A stretch of 64,000 nt of DNA, taken from assembly GCA_963786445.1 (NCBI GenBank), contig CAWAZU010000007.1, forward strand, positions 45,756 through 109,755, written 5' to 3'. This stretch comes from JAFKFJ01 sp963786445. Its GTDB lineage: Bacteria > Pseudomonadota > Alphaproteobacteria > Acetobacterales > Acetobacteraceae. Shown here one piece after another: positions 27,029-35,952 of this stretch. Positions within the stretch are counted from its first letter, which is position 1; each line of letters begins with the position of its first letter. Both the position numbers and the translations under genes were made by a program. A model generated the notes under the pieces. It was not told where the DNA came from, did not search any database, and saw only the letters and a list, made by a program, of their open reading frames with translations.

Positions 27029-28314
27029 GCAACGCGCTGCCGCCCTCGCTCTGGGCCGCGACCGCCCCGCCGGCGGCGGCGACCGAGACGCTCGCCGGCA
27101 GCGTCCGCGCCGACGTGGCGATCGTCGGCGGCGGGTTCATGGGCCTCTCCGCCGCGCTGCATCTCGCCGAGGCCGGCGCGCAGGTGGCGCTGGTGGAGGC
27201 GCACGCGCCCGGCTGGGGCGCCTCGGGGCGCAACGGCGGGCAGGTGATCCCCGGCTGGAAGGACGACCCGGAGACGCTGGCCGCCCGGCTCGGCCCCGAT
27301 CTCGGGGAGCGCATGGCCGCGCTCGGCGACGGCGCGGCCGATCTCGTGCATGCGCTGATCGCGCGGCACGGCATCGACTGCGACCTGCGGCGCGACGGCT
27401 GGATTCACGCGCTGCACGGCGCGGCGCCGCGCGCGCAGGCGGAACGGCGGGCGCGGGCCTGGCAGCGTTTCGGCGCCCCGGTGCGGCTGCTGGACGCGGC
27501 CGAGACCAACGCGCTGCTTGGCACCTCCGCCTATGCCGGCGGCTACCTCGACCCGCGCGGCGCCGGGCTCAATCCGCTCGCCTATGCGCGCGGGCTGGCG
27601 CGGGCGGCGATGCGGCACGGCGCCCGCCTGTTCGCTCCGGCCGCGGCAACCGGCCTCGCGCGGGAGGACGGGGTCTGGCGGGTGGCGGTGCCGCCGGGGC
27701 AGATCCTGGCCGGCCAGGTGCTGATCGCGACCGGCGCCTATTCCGGCGACCTCGTGCCGAAGCTGCGGCGCAGCGTGCTGCCGGTGCAGTCGATCCAGGT
27801 CGCGACCGCGCCGCTGCCCGAGCCGGTGCGGCGCGGCATCACGCCCGGCGGCCAGGTGGCGTCCGACACGCGCCGGCTGCTGCTCTACTTCCGGCTGGAC
27901 GCGGCCGGCCGCCTGGTGTTCGGCGGACGCGGCGCGCTCCGCGGCGAGGCCCCGGCGCCGGCCTATCTGCGCGCTGTGACCGAGGCGATGCACCGCACCT
28001 TTCCCGCCGTGCGCGACGCGCCGGTCGCGCATGCCTGGGCCGGCCTGATCGACCTCACGCAGGACCGGTTCCTGCACGTGCACCAACTCGCGCCGGGGCT
28101 TGTCGGCGTCGTCGGGTTGAACGGCCGCGGCGTCGCGCAGGCGACGGCGATCGGCAAGGCGCTGGCGGAGGCGTTGTCCGGCTCCTTCGCGGCGCTGCCG
28201 CTGCCCGTCACGACTTTACGCGCGGTGCCGCTGCACGGGCTGCGGCTGCCGGCGATGGCGCTGGTCGCCGCCGCCTACCGGATGCGCGACCGCCTGGAGG
28301 CGGCTGCCCGCTGA
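27025..28314 (+). CDS. FAD-dependent amine oxidoreductase (PuuB/DAO type), copy 2
   Basis: 429 residues, exactly the length of copy 1, with a GTG start overlapping the previous stop (GTGA). It carries the same blocks: VAIVGGGFMGLSAALHLAEA, GWGASGRNGGQVIPGW, YARGLARAAMRHGARLF and GLNGRGVAQATAIGKAL. Sequence similarity over the whole length shows tandem duplication, but the substrate-facing middle parts differ (HALHGAAPRAQ here, AAFTPRSAAAV in copy 1), so the two may act on different amines. It ends directly against the stop of the convergent M24 gene. Confidence 0.82.
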   Translation: MSNALPPSLWAATAPPAAATETLAGSVRADVAIVGGGFMGLSAALHLAEAGAQVALVEAHAPGWGASGRNGGQVIPGWKDDPETLAARLGPDLGERMAALGDGAADLVHALIARHGIDCDLRRDGWIHALHGAAPRAQAERRARAWQRFGAPVRLLDAAETNALLGTSAYAGGYLDPRGAGLNPLAYARGLARAAMRHGARLFAPAAATGLAREDGVWRVAVPPGQILAGQVLIATGAYSGDLVPKLRRSVLPVQSIQVATAPLPEPVRRGITPGGQVASDTRRLLLYFRLDAAGRLVFGGRGALRGEAPAPAYLRAVTEAMHRTFPAVRDAPVAHAWAGLIDLTQDRFLHVHQLAPGLVGVVGLNGRGVAQATAIGKALAEALSGSFAALPLPVTTLRAVPLHGLRLPAMALVAAAYRMRDRLEAAAR

Positions 28315-29496
28315 TCAGAGGCAGGGACGGCCGTCGGGAACCAGGCGGGTCAGCACCTCGCGGCCGGTCTCGGTGACGATCAGCGTGTGCCCGAGCGACA
28401 TCGCCAGGCCGGCCGGCGCATCGACCAGGATGGCGTGCAGGAACAGCACCATGCCGGAGAGCGCCGGCTGCGCGTTGCCCGCGTAGAGCATCGGCGGCAC
28501 GTCCATCCAGCTCGGCCGGTAGGTGGCGCCGAGCGAATAGCCGCAGGCCGCCATCCGCCGTGCCGCGAATCCGGCGGCATCGAAGACGCGGCGATGCGCG
28601 TCGTCGATCTCGCCGAGCGGCCGGCCCGGCCGCACCGCCTCCGTCATCGCCTGCAAGGCGTCGCGCGTGACCGCGAACATGCGGCGCTGGGCGTCGTTCG
28701 CCGCGCCGACCGGGACGGTGCGCATCAGGCAGGCGCAGTAGCGGCGATAGGAGGCGGCGAACTCGATGGTGAGCTGATCGACCGGGTCAAGATGCCGGAA
28801 GCCGGTGGCGCTGCGGACCAGCAGGGCGCGCTCGCCGGAGCCGAGGACGGGGCCGGACGGCGCCGGGTCGCCGCCGCCGCGCAGGACCGGGGCGACGCCG
28901 GCCGCCGCGATGTCGCCCTCGAAGGCGCCGGGGCGGGTGCAGGCCAGCATCGCCGCGAGCAATTCGTCGGCGAGGGCCGCGGCGCGGCGCACATAGGCGA
29001 GTTCCGCCGGCGACTTCACCAGCCGCAACGCCCGCACGAGGCCGGAGCCGTCGATCAGCTCGCACCATCCCGCCAGCCTCCGCGCGACGCGCGCGTGGTT
29101 GAAGCCGGTGAGGCCGAACGTGTTGAGCTCGATGCCGATGCGGGCGCCGCGCAGACCGTGTTCCTGCAGGATGGCGTGCAGGTCGGCCGAGGGATCGGCG
29201 CCTTCCGCGTCGTACCAGACGCGCACGTCGGCAATCGTCGAGGTGCGGTGCGCCTGTTCGAGATCCGGCCGGCGCGTGAGCAGCACGATCGGCCGCTCCG
29301 CCGCGGTGAGGACCGCGCACTGGAAGAACACGTAGCCGCTGGTGTCGTAGCCGGTGAGGTAATAGAGGCTCTCCTGGGCGAACAGCAGGATGGCGGCGAG
29401 ATCCTGGGCGCGCAGCGCGTCCCGCGCGCGGCCGACGCGCGCGGCGAACTCCCCGCGGCTGAAATGCAGCGTCGGCACTGCGGCGGCCGGGATCAT
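28315..29496 (-). CDS. M24-fold hydrolase, creatinase/ectoine hydrolase-like, metal ligands absent
   Basis: 393 residues with a creatinase N-terminal domain (LAAILLFAQESLYYLTGYDT) and a pita-bread catalytic domain. The canonical M24 metal ligands (Asp, Asp, His, Glu, Glu) are not kept: the strand normally DxG...SDxTR reads IEFAASYRRYCACLMRT, and the usual GHGIG and Glu positions read YSLGATY, FLHAILVD and SLGHTLIV. This matches the creatinase/DoeA branch, which hydrolyses small C-N ring or amidine compounds rather than peptides. Its start overlaps the upstream ATPase gene by four bases (ATGA), so it works with the ABC importer. The substrate is unknown; ectoine-like or creatine-like compounds are candidates. 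Confidence 0.78.
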   Translation of the reverse strand: MIPAAAVPTLHFSRGEFAARVGRARDALRAQDLAAILLFAQESLYYLTGYDTSGYVFFQCAVLTAAERPIVLLTRRPDLEQAHRTSTIADVRVWYDAEGADPSADLHAILQEHGLRGARIGIELNTFGLTGFNHARVARRLAGWCELIDGSGLVRALRLVKSPAELAYVRRAAALADELLAAMLACTRPGAFEGDIAAAGVAPVLRGGGDPAPSGPVLGSGERALLVRSATGFRHLDPVDQLTIEFAASYRRYCACLMRTVPVGAANDAQRRMFAVTRDALQAMTEAVRPGRPLGEIDDAHRRVFDAAGFAARRMAACGYSLGATYRPSWMDVPPMLYAGNAQPALSGMVLFLHAILVDAPAGLAMSLGHTLIVTETGREVLTRLVPDGRPCL

Positions 29497-30608
29497 ATCA
29501 GCAGCGTGTCGGCGACCGCCCAGGACAGCAGCACCCGCTCGCCCGGCGCGTGATCGGTCTCGCCGAAGCGGTGCTGCTGCTTGACGATCACCTGCGCGCC
29601 CTGCTCCGTCTCCAGCAGATAGCGGTGGGTCTCGCCGACGAAGATCGCCTCGCGCACCGTGGCCGGCAGCACGTTGCGCGCCGCGTCCTCGCCCGGATGC
29701 CGCCCATGCAGGGCGATCTTCTCCGGCCGCACCATGATGCTGGCGCTGCCGGACGGCGCGGCGCCGGACGCGCGCAGCACGCTCGCGCCATGGCGCAGCA
29801 CGAGCGCCGCGCCGTCGCTTCCGTCGCGCGTCCCGTCGAGGAAATTGCTCTCGCCGATGAAGGACGCGACGAAGCGGTTGGCGGGACGGTCGTAGATGTC
29901 CGCCGGCGTGCCGACCTGCGCGATGCGGCCGTGCTCCATCACCACGATCCGGTCGGACATCACCAGCGCCTCCTGCTGGTCGTGCGTGACATAGACGAAC
30001 GTGATGCCGAGCCGTTCGTGCAGGCCCTTGATCTCGTATTGCATCTCCTCGCGGAGTTTCTTGTCGAGCGCGCTCAGCGGCTCGTCCATCAGCAGCACGC
30101 GCGGGCGGAAGATCACCGCGCGCGCGATCGCCACGCGCTGCTGCTGGCCGCCGGAGAGCTGACGCGGATAGCGCGCCTCGAAGCCGCTCATCCGCACCAG
30201 CTCCAGGGTCTCGGCCACGCGGCTGCGGATCGCCGCCCGGCCGAGGCCGCGCTGGCGCAGCGGGAAGCCGATGTTCTCGGCGACGCGCATGTGCGGGAAC
30301 AGGGCGTAGTTCTGGAACACCATGCCGATGTTGCGGCGATACGGCGGCATGCGCGCCACCGGCTGGGCGTCGATGTAGATCTCGCCCCGGTCCGGCGTCT
30401 CGAACCCCGCCAGCATCATCAGGCACGTCGTCTTGCCCGAGCCGCTGGGGCCGAGGAAGGTGATGAACTCGCCGCGCTCGATCGCGAGGCTCACGTCCTC
30501 CACCGCCACGATCGCCCCGAACCGGCGGGAGATGCCGTCGAGCGTGATGGCCGCGCCGCCCTTGGCCTCCGCCTGCCCGGACGCGGTCGGCGGCGCCCGC
30601 ACGTCCAT
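29493..30608 (-). CDS. ABC importer ATPase, polyamine type (PotA-like)
   Basis: 371 residues. Walker A is GPSGSGKT (53-60), the signature LSGGQ (151-155), Walker B LLMDEP (172-177) and the H-loop YVTHDQQEAL. A C-terminal TOBE domain (MVRPEKIALHG and following) completes the PotA/FbpC layout. It supplies energy to the two permeases encoded on the opposite strand across a 116-base divergent gap. It is co-transcribed with the M24 hydrolase gene downstream. Polyamine or another cationic organic solute is the likely cargo. Confidence 0.9.
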   Translation of the reverse strand: MDVRAPPTASGQAEAKGGAAITLDGISRRFGAIVAVEDVSLAIERGEFITFLGPSGSGKTTCLMMLAGFETPDRGEIYIDAQPVARMPPYRRNIGMVFQNYALFPHMRVAENIGFPLRQRGLGRAAIRSRVAETLELVRMSGFEARYPRQLSGGQQQRVAIARAVIFRPRVLLMDEPLSALDKKLREEMQYEIKGLHERLGITFVYVTHDQQEALVMSDRIVVMEHGRIAQVGTPADIYDRPANRFVASFIGESNFLDGTRDGSDGAALVLRHGASVLRASGAAPSGSASIMVRPEKIALHGRHPGEDAARNVLPATVREAIFVGETHRYLLETEQGAQVIVKQQHRFGETDHAPGERVLLSWAVADTLLI

Positions 30609-30724
30609 CCCGCTCTCCCTCGTGAACGGCGCCGCGGCACCGATCGCCTTCGCCGGATAGGCGCTTTACACGGTCTGCTGAAGGTTGGCATGGTTCCGCC
30701 GGGGCACGCAAGAGGACGCCCGGG

Positions 30725-31612
30725 ATGGCGGGAGAAGCCAGTGGAGTGATGGCAGCCGCGCCGCGGCGGATGCCGCGGCTGGCGTTGCCTGCGCCGGGGC
30801 TGCTGCCGGTGCTGCCGCTGCTGCTGTATCTGCTGGTGCTGTACGCGCTGCCGGTGGCCGGCATGATGCTGCGCAGCATCGCCGAGCCGCACTGGACGCT
30901 CGCCAACTATGCCGCGCTGCTGCACGACCCGGTCTATGCGCTCGTGCTGTGGATCACGCTGCGCATCAGCCTGGTCGTCACGGTCGTGGTGCTGCTGCTG
31001 GGCTATCCGGTGGCCTATCTGCTGGCGCGGCTGCCGCCGGCGCGCAGCAATCTGCTGATGATCCTGGTGCTGCTGCCGTTCTGGAGCAGCATCCTGGTGC
31101 GCAGCTATGCCTGGATGGTGCTGCTCGGCCGCAACGGCATCATCAACCAGTTGCTGCTGTGGAGCGGCGTCATCGCGACGCCGCTCAAGCTGCTGAACAC
31201 CACCTTCGCGGTCTATGTCGCGATGGTGCATGTGCTGCTGCCGTTCATGATCCTGCCGCTGTTTGCCGCGCTGCGCGCGATCGACCCGAGCCTGCTGCGC
31301 GCCGGCGCGAGCCTAGGCGCCCGCCCCGGCGCGGTGTTCCGCCAGATCGTGCTGCCGCTCAGCCTGGCCGGCGTTTCCGCCGGCTGCCTGCTGGTGTTCA
31401 TCCTGGCGCTGGGCTTCTACATCACGCCGGCGCTGGTCGGCAGCCCGCGCGACCTGATGATGGCGATCCTGATCCAGCAGCAGATCGACCTGTTCAACTG
31501 GCCGCTCGGCTCCGCGCTGGGCGTCGTGCTGCTCGCCGCCGCGCTGGGCACTTTCGCGGTGTTCACCCGCGTGCTGCGCGTCGAGCAGACATTCGGGCGG
31601 GCGCGCGCATGA
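30725..31612 (+). CDS. ABC importer permease 1 (PotB-like)
   Basis: 295 residues with six membrane segments; the first is LPVLPLLLYLLVLYALPVAGMM. The EAA-type loop reads AIDPSLLRAGASLGARPGAV with FRQIVLPLSLAGVSAG following, as in PotB/YdcU-type permeases. Its stop overlaps the next permease start (ATGA), showing translational coupling. It forms the inner-membrane channel with permease 2. Confidence 0.9.
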   Translation: MAGEASGVMAAAPRRMPRLALPAPGLLPVLPLLLYLLVLYALPVAGMMLRSIAEPHWTLANYAALLHDPVYALVLWITLRISLVVTVVVLLLGYPVAYLLARLPPARSNLLMILVLLPFWSSILVRSYAWMVLLGRNGIINQLLLWSGVIATPLKLLNTTFAVYVAMVHVLLPFMILPLFAALRAIDPSLLRAGASLGARPGAVFRQIVLPLSLAGVSAGCLLVFILALGFYITPALVGSPRDLMMAILIQQQIDLFNWPLGSALGVVLLAAALGTFAVFTRVLRVEQTFGRARA

Positions 31613-32409
31613 CCGCGCCGCGCGCCGTGCCGCGCTGGCTGGCGGCGCTGGCCTCGCTGGTGCTGCTGTACCTGATGTTTCCGATCTTCGTCATCATCCC
31701 GGTGTCGTTCTCCTCCGGCAGTTATCTCAGCTTCCCGCCGCCCGGCTGGTCGCTGCGCTGGTATGCGAATTTCTTCGGCAGCGGCGAATGGCAGGCCGCC
31801 GCCTGGCTCAGCATCTGGGTCGGCGTCAGCGTCACGCTGCTGTCCTGCGTGCTCGGCACGCCCGCGGCCTTCGGGCTGGTGCGCGGCAAGTTCCCCGGCA
31901 AGCGGCTGCTGAACGGCTTCGTGCTGTCGCCGATCATCGTGCCGGGCATCATCGTCGCCATCGGCATCTACTTCGTCTATGCGCGGCTCGGCCTGATCGG
32001 CCATCCGATCGGGCTGGTGCTCGCGCACACCTGCCTCGCCGTGCCGTTCGTCGTCATCAACGTCTCGGCCGCGCTGTACGGCTTCGACGAGCGGCTGGAA
32101 CAGGCGGCGCTCAGCCTCGGCGCGACGCCGTGGCGCTGTTTCTGGCAGGTGACGTTCCCGCTGATCCGGCCGGGCGTGATGGCGGGGGCGGTGTTCGCCT
32201 TCATCACCTCCTTCGACGAATTGCTGGTGGCGCTGTTCGTCTCCGGCACCACCGCGATGACGCTGCCGCGGCTGATGTGGCAGGAAATCCGCGAGGACAT
32301 CGACCCGACGATCGCCGCGGCCTCGACGCTGCTGCTGGCGCTCACCACGGCCCTGCTCCTCACCGCCGAGCTGTTGCGGCGGCGGGGCGAGACTCTGCGC
32401 AACGCCTGA
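31609..32409 (+). CDS. ABC importer permease 2 (PotC-like)
   Basis: 266 residues, six membrane segments. The typical PotC stretch SFSSGSYLSFPPPGWSLRWY, the EAA loop RLEQAALSLGATPWRCFWQV and the end AGAVFAFITSFDELLVALFV are evident. The overlap with permease 1 and the binding-protein gene 18 bases downstream define one operon. Confidence 0.9.
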   Translation: MTAPRAVPRWLAALASLVLLYLMFPIFVIIPVSFSSGSYLSFPPPGWSLRWYANFFGSGEWQAAAWLSIWVGVSVTLLSCVLGTPAAFGLVRGKFPGKRLLNGFVLSPIIVPGIIVAIGIYFVYARLGLIGHPIGLVLAHTCLAVPFVVINVSAALYGFDERLEQAALSLGATPWRCFWQVTFPLIRPGVMAGAVFAFITSFDELLVALFVSGTTAMTLPRLMWQEIREDIDPTIAAASTLLLALTTALLLTAELLRRRGETLRNA

Positions 32410-32427
32410 AACAAGGAGGGAAATCCC

Positions 32428-33621
32428 GTGTCCGAGAAACCCGATCTGGCCGACCGCCTGGCGCGGCTGGCCGCCGCCCCGCCGCACGTCGCCGATTTCG
32501 GCCGGCGGCAACTGATCCGCAACGCCGCCCGCTTCGGCCTCGGCGCGGCGGCGATGGCGGCGCTGACGCGGCATCTCGCCTTCGCCCCGGCCTTCGCCGC
32601 CGACGCCCCGGCGCTGCCGGAGATCACCTCGGTGCCCGACAACCTGAAGGGCAGCGGCACGGTGCGCGTCTGTTCGTGGGGCGGCGCGCTGCAGAAGGCG
32701 CAGCGCACGGCGTATTTCCAGCCGTTCGAGAAGCTGTGCGGCATCAAGGTGGTCGAGTCCGAGGGGCCGGATGCCGTGAAAGTCAAGGCAATGGTCGATA
32801 CCGGCAACGTCGAATACGACGTGGGCGAGTTCGACCGCGCCGACGTCATCAACCTGGAGAAGAAGGGCGCCTACTGGGAGTTGATCGACTACTCCCTGTT
32901 CGACACGCAGCACATCGACCCGGTGTTCCGCTACAAATACGCCATCGACATGCTGCCCTACGCGCAGATGATGGCGTTCCGCACCGATGCCTTCGGCGGG
33001 CGCAAGCCGAGCGGCTGGAAGGAGTTCTGGGACCAGAAAGCGTTCCCCGGCCCGCGCACGATGAGTTCCGGCACCGGCGGCGTGCTGCCCGAACTCGAAT
33101 TCGCGGAGATCGCGGCCGGCACGCCGGCGGAGAAAGTCTATCCGATCGACATCGACGCGGCCTATGCCAGCCTGTCGAAAGTGAAGTCGGCGGTGGTGAA
33201 GTGGTGGACGGCCGGGGCGATGCCGGCGCAGATGCTCGCCGACAAGGAGGTGCTGCTCGCTACCGCCTGGAACGGCCGCATCGACGCGATCCAGCGCGCC
33301 GGCGCGCCGGTGGAGATTCTCTGGGACCAGGGGATGCTGCGCAACGACGCCTGGGCGATCCCGAAGAACGCGCCGAACCGTGTGAATGCGCAGAAATTCA
33401 GCGCCTTCATCACGATGCCGGTGGCGCAGGCGCGGCTGTCGATGCTGATCCCCTATGGCTTCGTCAACAGCGCCGCGGCGTCGTACCTGTCGGCCGAGCG
33501 GCTGAAGGTGCTGCCGACGGCGCCGGCGATCCGCAACCGCCTGTTCGTGTTCAGCTCGCAGTGGTGGGCGGACAACGAAGACGCCGTCGGCAAGAAATGG
33601 GCGAGCTGGGTCCTGGAATAG
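32428..33621 (+). CDS. ABC importer substrate-binding protein (PotD-like), Tat-type signal
   Basis: 397 residues with a GTG start preceded by AAGGAGGG. The N-terminus has the twin-arginine-like run GRRQLIRNAARFGLGAAAMA before AFAPAFAAD, suggesting export by the Tat pathway. The binding-protein body has GTVRVCSWGGALQKAQRTAY, VESEGPDAVKVKAMVDTG and ATAWNGRIDAIQRAGAP, as in the extracellular family 1/PotD group. It delivers solute to permeases 1 and 2. The cargo cannot be fixed from sequence alone. Confidence 0.88.
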   Translation: MSEKPDLADRLARLAAAPPHVADFGRRQLIRNAARFGLGAAAMAALTRHLAFAPAFAADAPALPEITSVPDNLKGSGTVRVCSWGGALQKAQRTAYFQPFEKLCGIKVVESEGPDAVKVKAMVDTGNVEYDVGEFDRADVINLEKKGAYWELIDYSLFDTQHIDPVFRYKYAIDMLPYAQMMAFRTDAFGGRKPSGWKEFWDQKAFPGPRTMSSGTGGVLPELEFAEIAAGTPAEKVYPIDIDAAYASLSKVKSAVVKWWTAGAMPAQMLADKEVLLATAWNGRIDAIQRAGAPVEILWDQGMLRNDAWAIPKNAPNRVNAQKFSAFITMPVAQARLSMLIPYGFVNSAAASYLSAERLKVLPTAPAIRNRLFVFSSQWWADNEDAVGKKWASWVLE

Positions 33622-33642
33622 CGATCGGACGGACGCCCGTTG

Positions 33643-33695
33643 CCCCCTCCCCTTGCGGACTTGGGCTGCGAAGCAGACCAAGGCCGGGGGAGGGG
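33643..33695. repeat. intergenic hairpin repeat after ABC operon
   Basis: CCCCCTCCCC (33643-33652) pairs with GGGGGAGGGG (33686-33695), and the inner part CTTGG-GCTGC-GAA-GCAG-ACCAAG forms a second stem. It lies between the binding-protein gene and the M20 hydrolase gene and may end or stabilise the ABC operon transcript (inference). It is a different palindrome family from those at 1.4 and 20 kb. Confidence 0.7.
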
Positions 33696-33744
33696 TCGCC
33701 AGCAGCCGGCAGCCACGCCCATTGTTGCACGAAGGAACGACGCC

Positions 33745-35358
33745 ATGACCGCCGCCGCCGCCATCGCGCTCGACGAGCGCAAACGCTTCGCGCTCGACTG
33801 GATCGAGCAGAACCGCGCCCGGTTTTCCGACTGGAACCTGCAGATCTGGAACCTCGCCGAGCCGGCCTGGCGCGAATACAAATCGGCGCGGCTGTATTGC
33901 GACCTGCTGCGGCGCGAGGGTTTTGCGGTCGAGGAAGGCTCGGGCGGCATGCCGACCGCCTTCGCCGCCACCTGGGGCAAGGACGGCACGACAGTCGGCA
34001 GCTTCGCGGAATACGACGCGGTGCCCGGCAATTCGCAGGCGCTGGTGCCGCGCCGCGCGCCGCGTCCCGGCCTGCATCCCTGGGCGGCGGGGCACACCGA
34101 CCCGCATTCCTCGCTCGGCACCACCGCCCTCGTTGGCGTCCTCGCCGCCAAGGCGACGATGGAGCGGTTCGGCCTCGCCGGGCGGCTGCGCTTCTTCGGC
34201 GAGCCGGCGGAGAAGATGTGCGGCTCCAAGCCGGTGCATGCCGCGAAGGGCTACTACGACGGCTGCGACGCCTTCGTCGTGTATCATCCGAACCGCGACA
34301 ACTCGGTGTGCCACGAGACGCATTGCGGCGCCTACTGGAGCGTCGTGTTCACCTTCGAGACGCCGGAGCCGGAACGCTGGATCGACGCGAGCCTGCTGCC
34401 CTCGGCGGGGCCGCACGCGAGCGCCCGCTGCCCCGGTGCGATCGACGCGCTGTGCCTGATGTACACGACGACGAAATACACCAAGGAGGCGATGTTTCCG
34501 CATACCGGCACGTGGACGCTGAACGAGTTCGTGCTGGCGGCGGGCGACGCGACTTCCGACAACCTGCCGCCGCGGTTCGCGCAGATCCAGTATTCCTGGC
34601 GCTCACCGCTGCTGGAAATCCAGCAGCGCATCTACGACGTGCTGGCCGGCAACGCGCGCAGCGCCGCCGCCGCCACCGGCTGCATCGCCTCGGCGCGCTG
34701 GGTGACGAAGACGCGCGTGGGGCTGCCGAACCTCGCGATGACCGACCTCTGCTTCGCCAACATGCGGCTGGTCGGCGCGCCGTCCTTCCCGGAGGCGGCG
34801 CGCGAGTTCGCGCACGAGGTGCAGGCGAATCTCGGCCTGGAGAGGATGGCGAACCCGTTCGTCGATGCCAATGAGCGCCTGTCCGAGCCGAGCGCCTACG
34901 AGGCGGCGCTGCGGCAGGGCCTGCCGCCCTGGCAGCGCAACTTCACCTCCGACGATTATGTCGAGTACACGTGGCACGCGCCGACCGCGCGCGTGTACAC
35001 GATGCGCCCGACCTTGCGGCCGCCGCAGCCGGGCTACGCCTATCCGGCCTGGGCTACCAACGTGATGGGTGGGCTGCCGGCGGCGATCGACCCGGGCGTG
35101 CTGCTCGGCGGCAAGACGATTGCGCTCAGTCTGCTGGACCTGCTGACGCGGCGGGACCTGCTGGAGGCGGCGCAGGCGGAATTCCGCCGCCGGACGGGGG
35201 GCGGGGTCGGCGGGACGGACTGGGTGGGGCCGCTGCTGTCGCGCGACTTCGTCGCCCCGGTCGATCTGCGGTGGCCGGAATACATCGCCACGCCACGCGG
35301 CGAGGAGTGGTGGCTGCCGACACCGCGCGACGGCTCGGGCGCCGGCGACCAGATCTAA
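33745..35358 (+). CDS. M20-family amidohydrolase, AbgB-like
   Basis: 537 residues starting at the ATG preceded by GAAGGA. The metallopeptidase pattern includes VGSFAEYDAVPGNSQAL, AAGHTDPHSSLGTTALVGVL (metal-binding His-Asp region), RLRFFGEPAEKMCGSKPVHA and DAFVVYHPNRDNSVCHETH. The C-terminus GPLLSRDFVAPVDLRWPEYI is like that of AbgB-type aminobenzoyl-glutamate or acyl-amino-acid hydrolases. At 537 residues it is slightly longer than AbgB (about 480). It lies downstream of the ABC operon, so it may cleave an amide bond in the imported compound. Confidence 0.82.
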   Translation: MTAAAAIALDERKRFALDWIEQNRARFSDWNLQIWNLAEPAWREYKSARLYCDLLRREGFAVEEGSGGMPTAFAATWGKDGTTVGSFAEYDAVPGNSQALVPRRAPRPGLHPWAAGHTDPHSSLGTTALVGVLAAKATMERFGLAGRLRFFGEPAEKMCGSKPVHAAKGYYDGCDAFVVYHPNRDNSVCHETHCGAYWSVVFTFETPEPERWIDASLLPSAGPHASARCPGAIDALCLMYTTTKYTKEAMFPHTGTWTLNEFVLAAGDATSDNLPPRFAQIQYSWRSPLLEIQQRIYDVLAGNARSAAAATGCIASARWVTKTRVGLPNLAMTDLCFANMRLVGAPSFPEAAREFAHEVQANLGLERMANPFVDANERLSEPSAYEAALRQGLPPWQRNFTSDDYVEYTWHAPTARVYTMRPTLRPPQPGYAYPAWATNVMGGLPAAIDPGVLLGGKTIALSLLDLLTRRDLLEAAQAEFRRRTGGGVGGTDWVGPLLSRDFVAPVDLRWPEYIATPRGEEWWLPTPRDGSGAGDQI

Positions 35359-35499
35359 GCAGACTCCGGCCGGTTGACCCACGGATGGCGCTCTGATTCG
35401 CTGCCGGCATCGATTGGCAGGTGCAAGACATGGCTGGAAAGTCGCCGCTCACGGCAACCAACGAACAACGCGCCGTCCTGGCAGTGCTGGCCGGCTCAC

Positions 35500-35640
35500 G
35501 CGATCCGTGCTCGGGCGCCTCGCCGGCTATGAGGATGTCAACGACGCCGATCGGCTGGCGCATGATTCCGGCGATGCGCGCCGTGGTCGACCGCGGCGGG
35601 TTGGATGGACAGGCTGCCTCGGCCAGCCAGATGGGCCTTC
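35500..35640 (+). pseudogene. IS1380-type transposase fragment
   Basis: In one frame LGRLAGYEDVNDADRLAHD and, after a one-base shift at about 35569, PAMRAVVDRGGLDGQAASAS followed by QMG match the N-terminal part of IS1380-family DDE transposases, where RLAGYEDVNDAxRL...DPAMR...SASQMGRFE is conserved. Only about 45 codons remain and the DDE residues are gone. It marks an old insertion between the M20 gene and the PpiC-type gene. No terminal inverted repeats were found around it. Confidence 0.7.
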
Positions 35641-35952
35641 ACCTGGCCGGAAGGCGCGGTTGCCAGGACCGCTGACTGAGGTGGTCCCGGTGGTCTAGAC
35701 AGATAGGCGGCCTGGATAAGCTCGTTGCCGCACCAGCCTTTTCGCGGCGGGCCAGGGCTCAGGGACGCCCGGAACTTGGCAAGATCCCTGCTCCTTCCCT
35801 GCAAAACAGGGAAACGGAGACGGGTTCGCCTCGGACTATCCTCTCCGCCAAACTAAACACCTGTTTCCGCGGCGTTTTTCTCCTGTTGGGGCGCCACGAA
35901 ATGGCGCCCACGGCCGTTTGACGGCGGGCGGTCAGCCTGACGTTGCCCACGC
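35641..35952. other. non-coding stretch with a stem-loop
   Basis: This 312-base stretch between the transposase remnant and the PpiC-type gene holds no supportable gene. One imperfect stem-loop, TGGGGCGCCA-CGAAA-TGGCGCCCA, lies at 35887-35910, but neither strand has a T-run after it, so it is not a standard terminator. The rest may be further decayed insertion-sequence DNA. Confidence 0.45.

Noticed and set aside
31417..34503. 1028-residue minus-strand frame opposite the ABC operon
   Set aside because: It runs across four well-supported plus-strand genes and has shadow composition.
35759..35950. 63-residue minus-strand frame with SLFCREGAG
   Set aside because: No supporting start context or family; most likely chance within decayed insertion-sequence DNA.
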